64,000 bases of DNA from JAICYJ01 sp963797565 (lineage in GTDB: Bacteria > Actinomycetota > Thermoleophilia > Gaiellales > JAICJC01), in NCBI GenBank assembly GCA_963797565.1, contig CAWCPM010000006.1, positions 1 through 64,000 on the forward strand. Reading direction: 5' to 3'. The notes beneath the pieces are model-generated. The model made no database searches. It saw only the letters and a program-made list of their open reading frames with translations, and was not told where the DNA came from. Both the position numbers and the translations under genes were made by a program. Of the stretch, positions 1-7,366 are shown piece after piece (positions within the stretch are counted from its first letter, which is position 1; every line of letters begins with the position of its first letter).

Positions 1-1114
1 CGGCGAAGCAGTCGTTCTGCGTGTAGGCCTCGGCACGGATCAGGTTGTCCAGCAGCAGCTGGGAGACGATCGGCGCCACGCCGTGGTAGCGCAGCCCGCC
101 GGCGTGGATGCCGGGCGGCACGAAGTCGTGGCCGAGCGTGTGCATCGGCACCAGCGGCGTCAGCTGGGCCGTGTCGCCGAAGTCGTAGGCGAACGGCCCG
201 CGCGTCAGCGTCGGGCAGGCGGCCGGCTCGGTGGCGATGATCTCGATCTCGGCGCCCGCGATCTTCTCGCCCACGAACGGCAGCGCGAGGCCGCCGAAGT
301 TGGAGCCGCCGCCGACGCATCCCACCACCACGTCCACGCCTGTCTCCCCGGCCAGCGCCAGCTGCCGCTGTGCCTCCTGGCCGATGACGGTCTGGTGCAG
401 CAGCACGTGGTTCAGCACCGACCCCAGCGAGTAGCTGGTGTCCTCGCGGGTGGCGGCATCCTCAACCGCCTCCGAGATTGCGATGCCGAGGCTGCCCAGC
501 GACTCGGGGTCGCGCTCGCGGATGCTGCGCCCGGCATTGGTGTCGGGCGAGGGGCTGGCGACCACCTGCGCGCCCCAGGTCTCCATCATCACCCGCCGGT
601 AGGGCTTCTGCTGGTAGGAGATGTTGACCATGTAGACCTTGCACTCGAGGCCGAAGGCCTGGCAGGCGAAGGCCAGCGCGCTGCCCCACTGGCCGGCGCC
701 GGTCTCGGTGGCCAGGCGCTTGCGGCCGGCGCGTGCGTTGTAGAAGGCCTGCGCGACGGCCGTATTGGGCTTGTGCGACCCGGCCGGCGACCCGCCCTCG
801 TACTTGTAGTAGATGCGTGACGCGGTGCCGATCTCCCGCTCCAGCCGCTTGGCGCGATAAAGCGGCGTCGGCCGCCACAGCGACAGCACGTCCAGCACCT
901 CGTCGGGGATCGGGATCTCGCGGTCGGTGGAGACCTCCTGCAGGATCAGATCCATGGGAAACAGCGGCGCCAGGTCGTCGGGGCCGATCGGCTGCCCGGT
1001 GCCCGGATGCAGCGGCGGCTGCGGCGGGTGGGGGGCGTCCGCGAGGATGTTGTACCAGCTGCGCGGTATCTCGCTGTCGGGCAGAACGATCTTCGTGTCG
1101 GCCACGAGACGCAT
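1..1114 (-). CDS. trpB: TrpB2-like tryptophan synthase beta chain (3' end outside window)
   Basis: PLP-dependent beta-replacement enzyme; the family joins indole and serine to make tryptophan. The visible 371 codons include the PLP-lysine motif GSHKPNTA (Lys about residue 115), a GAGQWG loop and the glycine-rich phosphate-binding stretch VGCVGGGSNFGG. The long N-terminal part with WYNILAD and the GSPAGSHKPNTA form are typical of the stand-alone TrpB2 subgroup rather than the TrpA-partnered TrpB1; no trpA is next to it. The gene is cut by the window edge (family length about 440). The ATG chosen lies directly against GAAAGG; a GTG three codons in would be better spaced from that ribosome site and may be the real start. 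It diverges from the SHOCT gene. Function is secure at family level; physiological role (indole salvage or another beta-replacement) is not. Confidence 0.9.
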   Translation of the reverse strand, partial: MRLVADTKIVLPDSEIPRSWYNILADAPHPPQPPLHPGTGQPIGPDDLAPLFPMDLILQEVSTDREIPIPDEVLDVLSLWRPTPLYRAKRLEREIGTASRIYYKYEGGSPAGSHKPNTAVAQAFYNARAGRKRLATETGAGQWGSALAFACQAFGLECKVYMVNISYQQKPYRRVMMETWGAQVVASPSPDTNAGRSIRERDPESLGSLGIAISEAVEDAATREDTSYSLGSVLNHVLLHQTVIGQEAQRQLALAGETGVDVVVGCVGGGSNFGGLALPFVGEKIAGAEIEIIATEPAACPTLTRGPFAYDFGDTAQLTPLVPMHTLGHDFVPPGIHAGGLRYHGVAPIVSQLLLDNLIRAEAYTQNDCFA

Positions 1115-1161
1115 CCTTTCAAAGAGGCCAGGGGGCGCCAAGGATACCGCGACGCGTGGTA

Positions 1162-1173
1162 CAAACCGGTTTG
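1162..1173. promoter_or_regulatory. Perfect 12-bp palindrome, operator-like
   Basis: CAAACCGGTTTG sits in the 99-bp divergent gap between the TrpB2-like gene and the SHOCT gene. A central CG flanked by AAAC/GTTT resembles LacI/GalR-type operators. No LacI-family gene is visible in the window, so the regulator would be encoded elsewhere. Confidence 0.4.
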
Positions 1174-1213
1174 CACCGGCGAGCGCCGGCCCAATTCCTA
1201 AAGGAGCGTATGC

Positions 1214-1597
1214 ATGATCCTGAGCCTCGGAGAGTTTCTCTGGTCGCTGCTCGTCATCTTCTTCATGGTGATCTATTTCATGATGCTGTTCCAGGTGATC
1301 GTTGACATATTCCGGCGGCATGACGCCTCGGGAGGCAAGAAGGCGCTGTGGCTGCTCTTCCTGCTATGCATCCCGCTGATCGGCCTGCTGGCATACATGA
1401 TCACCAACTCGGAGGCGATGGCCCAGCGCAACGTGCAGAGCGTGCAGCAGTCGCAGGCCGAGTTCGATAGCTACGTCCAGACCGTGGCCACATCGGGCGG
1501 CTCCGCCGGCGAGATCGCCAAGGCCAAGGAGCTGCTGGACAGCGGCGCCATCAACCAGGCCGAGTTCGAGGCCCTCAAGGCCAAGGCGCTGGCCTAG
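1214..1597 (+). CDS. Small membrane protein with PLDc_N-like and SHOCT regions
   Basis: A 127-residue protein with two hydrophobic segments (about residues 6-30 and 46-64) separated by a short basic loop, as in PLDc_N-type membrane anchors. A glutamine-rich linker follows, then a C-terminal SHOCT-type helical pair (EIAKAKELLDSGAINQAEFE, about residues 97-116). SHOCT modules are short oligomerisation domains found at the ends of many actinobacterial membrane proteins. Start is chosen for an AAGGAG box seven bases upstream; an in-line ATG four bases earlier is out of frame. It is monocistronic, ended by a strong hairpin. No enzymatic residues are visible; biological role unknown. Confidence 0.8.
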   Translation: MILSLGEFLWSLLVIFFMVIYFMMLFQVIVDIFRRHDASGGKKALWLLFLLCIPLIGLLAYMITNSEAMAQRNVQSVQQSQAEFDSYVQTVATSGGSAGEIAKAKELLDSGAINQAEFEALKAKALA

Positions 1598-1612
1598 AGC
1601 TAGATCGATCCA

Positions 1613-1641
1613 GGGGCGCCGCCGCCACCGGGCGGCGCCCC
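1613..1641. terminator. Bidirectional hairpin terminator
   Basis: An 11-bp perfect GC stem (GGGGCGCCGCC with its complement) and a 7-base loop lie between the convergent SHOCT and cupin genes. There is no T-run, as is common in high-GC actinobacteria. Confidence 0.7.
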
Positions 1642-1653
1642 GTGGTCTCCTCG

Positions 1654-2043
1654 TCAGCCGGGCGCGCCCGCGGCCTGCATGCGCTTCGCGGCCTCGGTCA
1701 TGTGCCGAGACACGTGGTCCAGCTGCTCGGTCGGGCTGAACTGCACGAACTCGGTGCCGGCCACGGCCTTGGGGACGTGGCCGGGCGGCAGGTAGAAGGC
1801 GTCTCCGGCCTCGACCACGTGCTCGCCGTCATCGGTCATGTAGGTCATCCGGCCCTTGATCACGTAGCCCCAGTGCGGGCACTGGCACTGGTCGCCGGGC
1901 ATCCCCTTCAGCAACGGCGTGGCATCCACGTCGATCCCGAAGCTGAGGAAGTTGATGGTGTAGCCATCGCCGTCCTGGTGGCGGTCCTCGACCGGGCCGT
2001 GGCTCTCGACGTGCTCGGCGCTCTCTCGTGACACCTTCAGCAT
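1654..2043 (-). CDS. Single-domain cupin protein
   Basis: A 129-residue cupin. The beta-barrel motif region shows CPHWGYVIKGRMTY followed by GDAFYLPPGHVP, that is, motif 1 with a reduced set of metal ligands (one His near CPHWG) and motif 2 with PPGH. An AAGGAGG box precedes the ATG with good spacing. It lies 32 bp downstream of the HD/LuxR regulator and 70 bp downstream of nothing else on its strand, so it is probably the last gene of the lipoprotein-regulator-cupin run. The C-terminal helix is about 30 residues long and charged. Ligand or reaction cannot be told from sequence; such proteins are often small-molecule sensors or isomerases. The longer stop-free frame upstream is the antisense shadow of the regulator gene. 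Confidence 0.8.
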   Translation of the reverse strand: MLKVSRESAEHVESHGPVEDRHQDGDGYTINFLSFGIDVDATPLLKGMPGDQCQCPHWGYVIKGRMTYMTDDGEHVVEAGDAFYLPPGHVPKAVAGTEFVQFSPTEQLDHVSRHMTEAAKRMQAAGAPG

Positions 2044-2075
2044 CTCGCCCTCCTTAGGCTGGACTGGGACCCAGT

Positions 2076-3701
2076 CTAGGAACGGGCCGTGCGGCCGGCA
2101 TGAGGCGTTTGCCCCATCTTGCCGGCGGCCGGATCGGGCGCCGGGAGCTCCTCCGGCAGCAGCCCGTGCTGCATGGCGAACAGGCCGGCTCCGGCGCGGC
2201 TGGTGGTGCCGATCTTGGCGTAGATGTGCTCGGCGTGGTTGCCCACGGTCTTCGGCGAGATCACCAGCTGGGCGGCGATCTGCTTGTTGGAGAGCCCGCG
2301 CGCCAGCAGCCGCAGCACCTCGACCTCGCGCGGGGTGAGACCGGCCGCGCCGCTGCGGCGGCCGGGAATGCGATGGCCGGCCGCGGCCAGCACGGCGTCC
2401 ACCGCCTCGGAGTCCAGCCGCCCGGCCCGTACCTCGGCCCGCAGCTCGGAAGCGGCAAGGTCTGCCGACAGCGGCGGCCGGTAGGGGCGGGGCTCGCGCA
2501 TCGCCTGGTAGGCGTCGGCCGCGCCCAGCACCCGGGCCGGCTGCGAGATCGCGGTGCCCGACAGGCCACGGGGATAGCCGGAGCCGTCCAGCCGCTCGCG
2601 CAGCTGCACGGCGATCGCCCCCAGCGGGGCCAGCGACCGCGACTGCTGGAGCATGCGCTCGGTCAGGTAGGGATGCAGGCGCACACGCTCCCACTCGCCG
2701 GCGCCGAGCGCCGTCGGCTTGTCCCAGATCGCGTTGGAGATGCCCAGTCGCCCCAGCCCGTGCACGAGGCCGGCCCGCCGCAGTGTGGTCGCGTCTTCCT
2801 CGGACATGCCCAGCCGCCGGCCGGCGTCGCCGGCCAGGTCGGCCACGGCTCCGGCATGCCCGAGGCTGTAGGGCGATTTCAGGTCGACGAAGTTCGCGAC
2901 CGCCCGCAGCGCATCGTCGAGCCGGTCAGGGCCGACCGCGACCGCCAGCGCCGGCTCGGCGTCGATCACCGCGTCCCACGTGCCGACGTCGTCCAGCCCC
3001 GACAGGATCATCTCGCCCTCGTCGGATATCACCTCCGATAGCGCGGGGTCGAACTGCTTGCCCTGCCGGCTGCGTGCCACCTCGCGGGCGGCGGCCACCC
3101 CGCCCATGCGGTATGCCACCTCGACGTAGTCGGCGAGGCCGGACACGCGCGCTGCGACGGGCACATCCGTGCCGGCCCGGCCGCCGGGCCAGCCATGGCC
3201 GTCCCACTGCTCGTAGGCGCACCCCACCGCCTCCTGCACCGCGTCGGACAGGCCCAGCTGCTGGGCCAGCGAGACGGCCAGGGCGGCGTGGTGGTTGATC
3301 ATCTCGTTCACCTCGCGGCGGCCCGAGAGCGCGAACTCGAGCCCGATCCGGAAGCGGTGCAGCGGCGGGTTGCCGGAGCCGACCATGCGCATGCTGGCGG
3401 CGATCGCACGGGGGCCGGGGCCGTGTTGGTACTTGATCGACTTGAGGGCGATGTCATCGCCGAACCACTTGGCCTGCTCGTGGGCGTCGGTGTGGCAGCC
3501 GACCCCGACCAGCAGCGCCGTGTAGTAGACGACTCCGCGCGCCTCCTCGTCGAGGCCGACCCGCTCTGCCAGCCGCAGGGCGATCAGGCACTGGCGCAGG
3601 ACGTGCTCCATCGGCTGGCCGAAACCGAGGTCGATGCCCAGCGAGAGCGCAGCCACCAGCTCCGCCAGGCGTACCGGTTGGCGATCTGCCTGGGAGGCCA
3701 T
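2076..3701 (-). CDS. Degenerate HD-GYP domain protein with C-terminal LuxR-type HTH
   Basis: A 541-residue cytoplasmic regulator with two HD/HD-GYP-like halves followed by a LuxR/GerE helix-turn-helix (LTPREVEVLRLLARG starts near residue 455). Classic HD-GYP phosphodiesterases carry HDIGK and HHExxDGxGYP; here the second half has HGLGRLG (His314-Gly315) and RERLDGSGYP (Asp372), so several metal ligands are missing. The first half keeps a WDGHGWPGG remnant. I infer it binds rather than cleaves its ligand and links it to transcription, but activity cannot be excluded. It starts 17 bp after the lipoprotein stop, with a poor ribosome site, suggesting coupling. Reading upstream of this ATG is open but overlaps the lipoprotein antisense and was rejected. 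Confidence 0.8.
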   Translation of the reverse strand: MASQADRQPVRLAELVAALSLGIDLGFGQPMEHVLRQCLIALRLAERVGLDEEARGVVYYTALLVGVGCHTDAHEQAKWFGDDIALKSIKYQHGPGPRAIAASMRMVGSGNPPLHRFRIGLEFALSGRREVNEMINHHAALAVSLAQQLGLSDAVQEAVGCAYEQWDGHGWPGGRAGTDVPVAARVSGLADYVEVAYRMGGVAAAREVARSRQGKQFDPALSEVISDEGEMILSGLDDVGTWDAVIDAEPALAVAVGPDRLDDALRAVANFVDLKSPYSLGHAGAVADLAGDAGRRLGMSEEDATTLRRAGLVHGLGRLGISNAIWDKPTALGAGEWERVRLHPYLTERMLQQSRSLAPLGAIAVQLRERLDGSGYPRGLSGTAISQPARVLGAADAYQAMREPRPYRPPLSADLAASELRAEVRAGRLDSEAVDAVLAAAGHRIPGRRSGAAGLTPREVEVLRLLARGLSNKQIAAQLVISPKTVGNHAEHIYAKIGTTSRAGAGLFAMQHGLLPEELPAPDPAAGKMGQTPHAGRTARS

Positions 3702-3718
3702 GCGACCGATTCTATGGC

Positions 3719-4582
3719 TCAGGTGCCGCTGGCGGCCAGCGCTGCGAGGTCGGTGACCTGCGAGGCGGGCGGCGGCGTGATGTGCACGGGCGCGCCGAAG
3801 TGCGACAGCTTCATGGTCATGTCCATCGAGGACTGCGCGACCGGCATCGGCACCGACATGTGCATCTGGCGGACGTAGCCGTCGGCGTCCACCCAGACGT
3901 CGACGGGATAGCTGGTGGTGCCACTCTGCTCGAGCAGGTTGCGGTACGTCGAGCGCACGGCCTTGCGCTGGTCGGCGGGGGCGCGCGCGACCATCACCCT
4001 CATCGCCTTGGAAAGATCGATGTCGGCGTGGTAGTGGGTGGTGGAGACGCCGTCGACCTTTGCATGGCCCATGTTCACGACGGTGTCGGACGTGGCGTCG
4101 AGGTACGTCAGCACCTGCGTCGGATCGCTGTTGCCGGAGTTCATCAGCGCCGCGAAGTCGATGCCCTGCTGCTTGCCGATCCGCTCGAGATCGAGCTTCA
4201 GCCACGGGCGGGCGTGCGGGATCGACTGCGACAGCACCGGGCTGCGCATGTAGATGGTGGTGCCGAGGATGCGCTCGTCGAATCCGATCGTGGTTCCGGC
4301 CGTTGGCACCGTCATCGACAGGTGCATCGCGCCGGCGGCGGGGCTGTGAAGCTTGAACTGGCCGGTGCCGTGCATGGTGATCGTGCCCTGCTCGGTCGAC
4401 ATGGTCATGTCCATGGAGACGCGGGCGCTGCCGGCGTGCCGGGTGTGGGTGGCCGCGGCGGTCAGCACCAAATCCTTGACCGGCGACACAGCGTGCGGCG
4501 AGGAGTGCGTCGAGGAGGCCTGGCCGCACCCGGTCAGCGCCACCGCGGCCAGCGCGACGCCGGCGAAACGAGTCATACGCAT
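3719..4582 (-). CDS. LolA/LppX-like exported lipoprotein
   Basis: A 287-residue secreted lipoprotein with a basic start, a hydrophobic core and the lipobox LTGC (Cys about residue 19). The mature part is beta-rich with repeated short strands (MDMTMSTEQG, TMHGTGQF, MHLSMTVP), like the LppX/LprG and LolA-type half-barrels that carry lipids in actinobacteria. A hinge around DLERIGKQQG and a C-terminal VDVWVDADGYVRQM strand pair match DUF6612/LolA-like relatives. The ATG start fits the AAGG box; a GTG two codons upstream would overlap that box. It is preceded by the luciferase-like gene on the same strand and followed closely by the HD/LuxR gene, which may sense or regulate an envelope lipid state (inference). 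Confidence 0.75.
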   Translation of the reverse strand: MRMTRFAGVALAAVALTGCGQASSTHSSPHAVSPVKDLVLTAAATHTRHAGSARVSMDMTMSTEQGTITMHGTGQFKLHSPAAGAMHLSMTVPTAGTTIGFDERILGTTIYMRSPVLSQSIPHARPWLKLDLERIGKQQGIDFAALMNSGNSDPTQVLTYLDATSDTVVNMGHAKVDGVSTTHYHADIDLSKAMRVMVARAPADQRKAVRSTYRNLLEQSGTTSYPVDVWVDADGYVRQMHMSVPMPVAQSSMDMTMKLSHFGAPVHITPPPASQVTDLAALAASGT

Positions 4583-4585
4583 GCT

Positions 4586-4600
4586 CACACCTTAGGTGTG
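4586..4600. promoter_or_regulatory. Palindrome overlapping the lipoprotein ribosome site
   Basis: CACACCT-T-AGGTGTG is a perfect 7-bp inverted repeat with one central base, and it contains the AAGG ribosome site of the lipoprotein gene. It could be an operator or an mRNA hairpin that masks translation. Confidence 0.4.
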
Positions 4601-4628
4601 GGCGGTTGCGTCGTAAAGAGGGGCGGCG

Positions 4629-5501
4629 TCACAGGTTCGCGACGGCCGGCAGCACCTCGCTGCCGACGATCTCGATCGGGGTGATCTCGTGCATGTCGGC
4701 CAGCTGGCCGTGGGCGACGTCGATGCCCAGCTCGGACAGCTCGCCCAGCTCCTCGATGGTCTGGGCGACGCGCTCACCGTGCTTCCCGACGTCCATGCGG
4801 TAGCTGACCGTCTTTTCGATCTCGTCGTAATCGCGGCCCTCGGTCTCGCAGTGGCGGCGCAGCACGTCCAGCTTGTGGGCCAGCTCCGGCCCGGCGAACA
4901 GGTTGCAGGACTGGGCGTAGCGGGCCACCAGCCGCAGCGTCTTTCGCTCGCCGCCGCCACCGATCAGGATCGGCGGGTGCGGGCGGCGCAGCGATTGCGG
5001 CGAGTTGAGGGTGCGGGCGAGCTGATAGTGGCGCCCCTGGAAGGCCTGCTCGGAGCCGCTCCACATCTGCAGGCAGATCTGGAGCGTCTCTTCCAGCCGC
5101 TCGAAGCGCTCGGAGATGGGCGGGAACGGCAGCGCCAGTCCCAGCGACTCCTCCTCGTTCCAGGCGGCGCCGATCCCGAGCATGGCGCGGCCCTGGGACA
5201 GCACGTCGAGCGTGGTCACCATCTTTGCCAGCAGGCCCGGCGGCCGGTAGACGACGCCCGTCACCAGCGTCAGCAGCTGCACGCGGCTGGTGAGGGCGGC
5301 CATGTATCCGAGAGCGGTGTAGGGCTCGAGCATCTCCTGCTCAGGCGGGCCGTTCACGTGGATCTGCCAGACGTGATCCATCACGCTGATGCGGTCATAG
5401 CCGGCCGCCTCGCCCGCGACCACGATCTTGCGCAGGTCGTCGGCCAGGGTGGGCGGGCCTCCGGGATAGGTGAACCGGGCAACGTGCAGGCCGAGCTTCA
5501 T
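4629..5501 (-). CDS. Luciferase-like (LLM) F420-type oxidoreductase
   Basis: A 290-residue bacterial-luciferase-fold TIM barrel. Typical marks are the N-terminal GLHVARF strand, YDRISVMDHVWQ, the VQLLTLVTGVVYRPP segment, the LSQGRAMLGIGAAWNEEE loop and PILIGGGGERKTLRLVARYA near the phosphate site. Members in this branch (TIGR03560-like) mostly use coenzyme F420 for hydride transfer; FMN use is possible. The ATG overlaps the bicupin stop by ATGA and has a GAGGAG box, so the two are translationally coupled and probably act on one substrate. The lipoprotein gene follows after 46 bp. The substrate is unknown. Confidence 0.85.
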   Translation of the reverse strand: MKLGLHVARFTYPGGPPTLADDLRKIVVAGEAAGYDRISVMDHVWQIHVNGPPEQEMLEPYTALGYMAALTSRVQLLTLVTGVVYRPPGLLAKMVTTLDVLSQGRAMLGIGAAWNEEESLGLALPFPPISERFERLEETLQICLQMWSGSEQAFQGRHYQLARTLNSPQSLRRPHPPILIGGGGERKTLRLVARYAQSCNLFAGPELAHKLDVLRRHCETEGRDYDEIEKTVSYRMDVGKHGERVAQTIEELGELSELGIDVAHGQLADMHEITPIEIVGSEVLPAVANL

Positions 5502-6469
5502 CCTTGCTCCTCGTTGTCGTCGTCGGGCTCGCCGTCGTAGTAGTCGAGCGATTCGATGCGGCCGATCACCCCCAGGCCGCGCCAGGAGATCTTGTTCGAT
5601 CGCGCATACCAGCACATGTCGTTGGTCTTGCGGGTGCCGTAGATCAGCATCGTCAGGCCGTTCGGCCCCGCCCGGAAGGAGTGAGCGATGCGCGTCCCGG
5701 GCGGACGCACGACCACGTGGCCGGCTCGGATCGGCACGTCCTCGCGGACGCTGCCGGCGGACGCCGCGCGGGGCGACGGCCACAGCCCCAGCGTGCCGTC
5801 TCCCTCGAGCATCACGAACGCCTCCTCCTCCTCGGAGTGGCAGTGCGGGGGTGCGCCGATCGCGCCCGGGAACAGTCGCTCCCAGTAGAAGCCGGCCAGC
5901 ACCGAGCGCTCGTCGGTTGCCAGCAGCGCGGAGTCGCGTCGCTGCGTGACGTCACGCTCGGCCTCGTCGATGTTGATGATGTTCGGCGGGCGCGGCGCGG
6001 GGTCGCCGATCTCGAGCGGCGGCCCTGCGGCCTCGACGTCCCAGGGGTCGTCCACACGGCCCTCGATCCAGGGCCAGCCGATCCGCACGGCGCCGGAGCG
6101 CGGCAGCCAGCCGAACTCGGTGGGATGGCGGGTGCCGAACACCAGGCAGTCCAGCCCGTCGGGGCCGGCGATGAAGGTGTGCTCCATCTCGTCGGCGCGG
6201 TGGATCACGCAGTCGCCCGCCCGCACCTCGTGCACCTGCTCGTCCTGCCAGGCCAGGCCGGCCCCGCCCAGCACGTAGTAGATCTCCTCGGACGCGCCGT
6301 GGGAATGTGGCGGGGTGGGCAGCTTGCCGGGAGCGACCCGCATCCGGTTGACGCCGATGCCGACCGCCCCGGCCGGTTTGGCGAGCTGCTGCCAGGTGGC
6401 GTCCATCTCGCCCTTGGCGGCGCGATGCCGCTCGATGTCGTCCCAGTGCACGATCCCCACGAGCGGCAC
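5498..6469 (-). CDS. Bicupin protein
   Basis: A 323-residue protein with two cupin barrels. The first carries PPHSHGASEEIYYVLGG (His-x-His and a Glu, a full metal-binding motif 1) and the second APPHCHSEEEEAFVMLEGDG, again His-x-His with Glu; the motif 2 segments are HRADEMEHTF and RPPGTRIAHSF. Such bicupins are usually metal-dependent dioxygenases, isomerases or decarboxylases. The C-terminal tail is very acidic (DYYDGEPDDDNEEQG). The start is a GTG after a weak GGTAGA box. It is the first gene of the run and is coupled to the F420-type oxidoreductase downstream, so an oxidative pathway for a small aromatic or sugar acid is plausible but not shown. Confidence 0.8.
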   Translation of the reverse strand: MPLVGIVHWDDIERHRAAKGEMDATWQQLAKPAGAVGIGVNRMRVAPGKLPTPPHSHGASEEIYYVLGGAGLAWQDEQVHEVRAGDCVIHRADEMEHTFIAGPDGLDCLVFGTRHPTEFGWLPRSGAVRIGWPWIEGRVDDPWDVEAAGPPLEIGDPAPRPPNIINIDEAERDVTQRRDSALLATDERSVLAGFYWERLFPGAIGAPPHCHSEEEEAFVMLEGDGTLGLWPSPRAASAGSVREDVPIRAGHVVVRPPGTRIAHSFRAGPNGLTMLIYGTRKTNDMCWYARSNKISWRGLGVIGRIESLDYYDGEPDDDNEEQG

Positions 6470-6507
6470 TCTACCCGCGGAATTGGGTCACACAACCTGA
6501 TGCGATC

Positions 6508-6517
6508 TTGGATCCAA
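6508..6517. promoter_or_regulatory. Perfect palindrome upstream of carbonic anhydrase gene
   Basis: TTGGATCCAA lies about 45 bp before the GTG start of the carbonic anhydrase gene and close to a TATGCT hexamer that could be its -10 element. It also lies in the divergent gap with the bicupin gene, so it could serve either side. Confidence 0.3.
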
Positions 6518-6561
6518 ACTCGGTTATGCTGGCTCCATTCCATCGACCCAAGGAGACCGCT

Positions 6562-7053
6562 GTGAGCACCACTGATCAGCTGCTCGAAAACGCACAGGAC
6601 TACGCCGCCGGCTTCGACAAGGGAGACCTGCCACTGCCGCCCGGCCGCCGGGTGGCGATCGTTGCCTGCATGGACGCGCGCCTCAATCCCTACGCGCTGC
6701 TGGGGCTGAGCGAGGGCGACGCCCACATCATCCGCAATGCCGGCGGTGCGGTGACGCCCGACGTGATCCGCTCACTCACGATCTCGCAGCGGCTGCTGGG
6801 CACCGAGGAGATCGTGCTGATCCACCACACCGGCTGCGGCATGCTCACCTTCAGCGACGACGACTTCCGCAGCTCCGTCGAGAAGGACACGGGCATTCGC
6901 CCGGAGTGGCCGGCCGAGGCCTTCTCCGACCTCGACGCCGACGTGCGCCAGTCGATCGCGCGGATCAAGGCCAGCCCGTTCATCCCGCGCACCGATTCGG
7001 TGCGGGGCTTCGTCTATGAGGTCGAGACCGGGAAGCTACGCGAGGTCTCGTGA
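6562..7053 (+). CDS. Small beta-class carbonic anhydrase
   Basis: A 163-residue enzyme expected to interconvert CO2 and bicarbonate. The zinc site is complete: CMDARL (Cys36, Asp38, Arg40) and HHTGCGM (His89, Cys92). Length and motif spacing match the short mycobacterial Rv1284 (CanA) type rather than plant-like beta enzymes. The GTG is chosen because AAGGAG lies seven bases before it; a longer reading from an upstream start would run through the promoter region. It is monocistronic and is closed by an 18-bp hairpin. Some short members of this family have low CO2 hydration activity, so an alternative hydrolase role (for example on CS2-like substrates) cannot be excluded. Confidence 0.9.
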   Translation: MSTTDQLLENAQDYAAGFDKGDLPLPPGRRVAIVACMDARLNPYALLGLSEGDAHIIRNAGGAVTPDVIRSLTISQRLLGTEEIVLIHHTGCGMLTFSDDDFRSSVEKDTGIRPEWPAEAFSDLDADVRQSIARIKASPFIPRTDSVRGFVYEVETGKLREVS

Positions 7054-7062
7054 CGGCTCTGT

Positions 7063-7109
7063 GATCAGGCCCGCCGCCCGTGCGGCGTGGTCGGGCGGCG
7101 GGCCTGATC
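7063..7109. terminator. Very strong hairpin terminator
   Basis: An 18-bp perfect stem (GATCAGGCCCGCCGCCCG and its complement) with an 11-base loop begins ten bases after the carbonic anhydrase stop. No T-run follows. It insulates this gene from the convergent sugar island. Confidence 0.85.
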
Positions 7110-7120
7110 GGACGTGCCGG

Positions 7121-7366
7121 TCAGTCGAGGTGGATGACGTCCCTGTTGACGTTGTCTGAGATCGACGTGCTGTCGATCTCACCGGACGCTCCCCTGAAGG
7201 TGCCGGTGCCGCCGGCACGCGCCAGCGAGACGCCGCCGATCGCCGCAGCGATCAGACCGGCAACGCACGATCTGTCAAAAGGGCGGTGAGCTCGCCTGTC
7301 AGGCGGGCGACGCGCTGCGGCGGCTGCCGGTCCTGATGCGCTGGTCGAGCGCGTCGCCGTGGGCAT
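7121..7366 (-). CDS. Possible small exported or membrane protein (weak)
   Basis: An 81-codon frame whose second half reads like a real protein: an arginine-rich stretch, then the hydrophobic segment VAGLIAAAIGGVSLARA, then a polar tail GEIDSTSISDNVNRDVIHLD. The only in-frame ATG lies inside the 3' end of the GH4 gene on the same strand, giving a 68-bp overlap with no clear ribosome site. Its mature tail would be about 30 residues. It could be a small secreted peptide gene, or the 3' remnant of a former longer gene. I do not recognise it. Confidence 0.25.
   Translation of the reverse strand: MPTATRSTSASGPAAAAARRPPDRRAHRPFDRSCVAGLIAAAIGGVSLARAGGTGTFRGASGEIDSTSISDNVNRDVIHLD

Noticed and set aside
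3702..4529. Open extension upstream of the HD/LuxR gene on the same strand
   Set aside because: It runs in another frame through the LolA/LppX-like lipoprotein gene on the same strand and has no protein-like motif.
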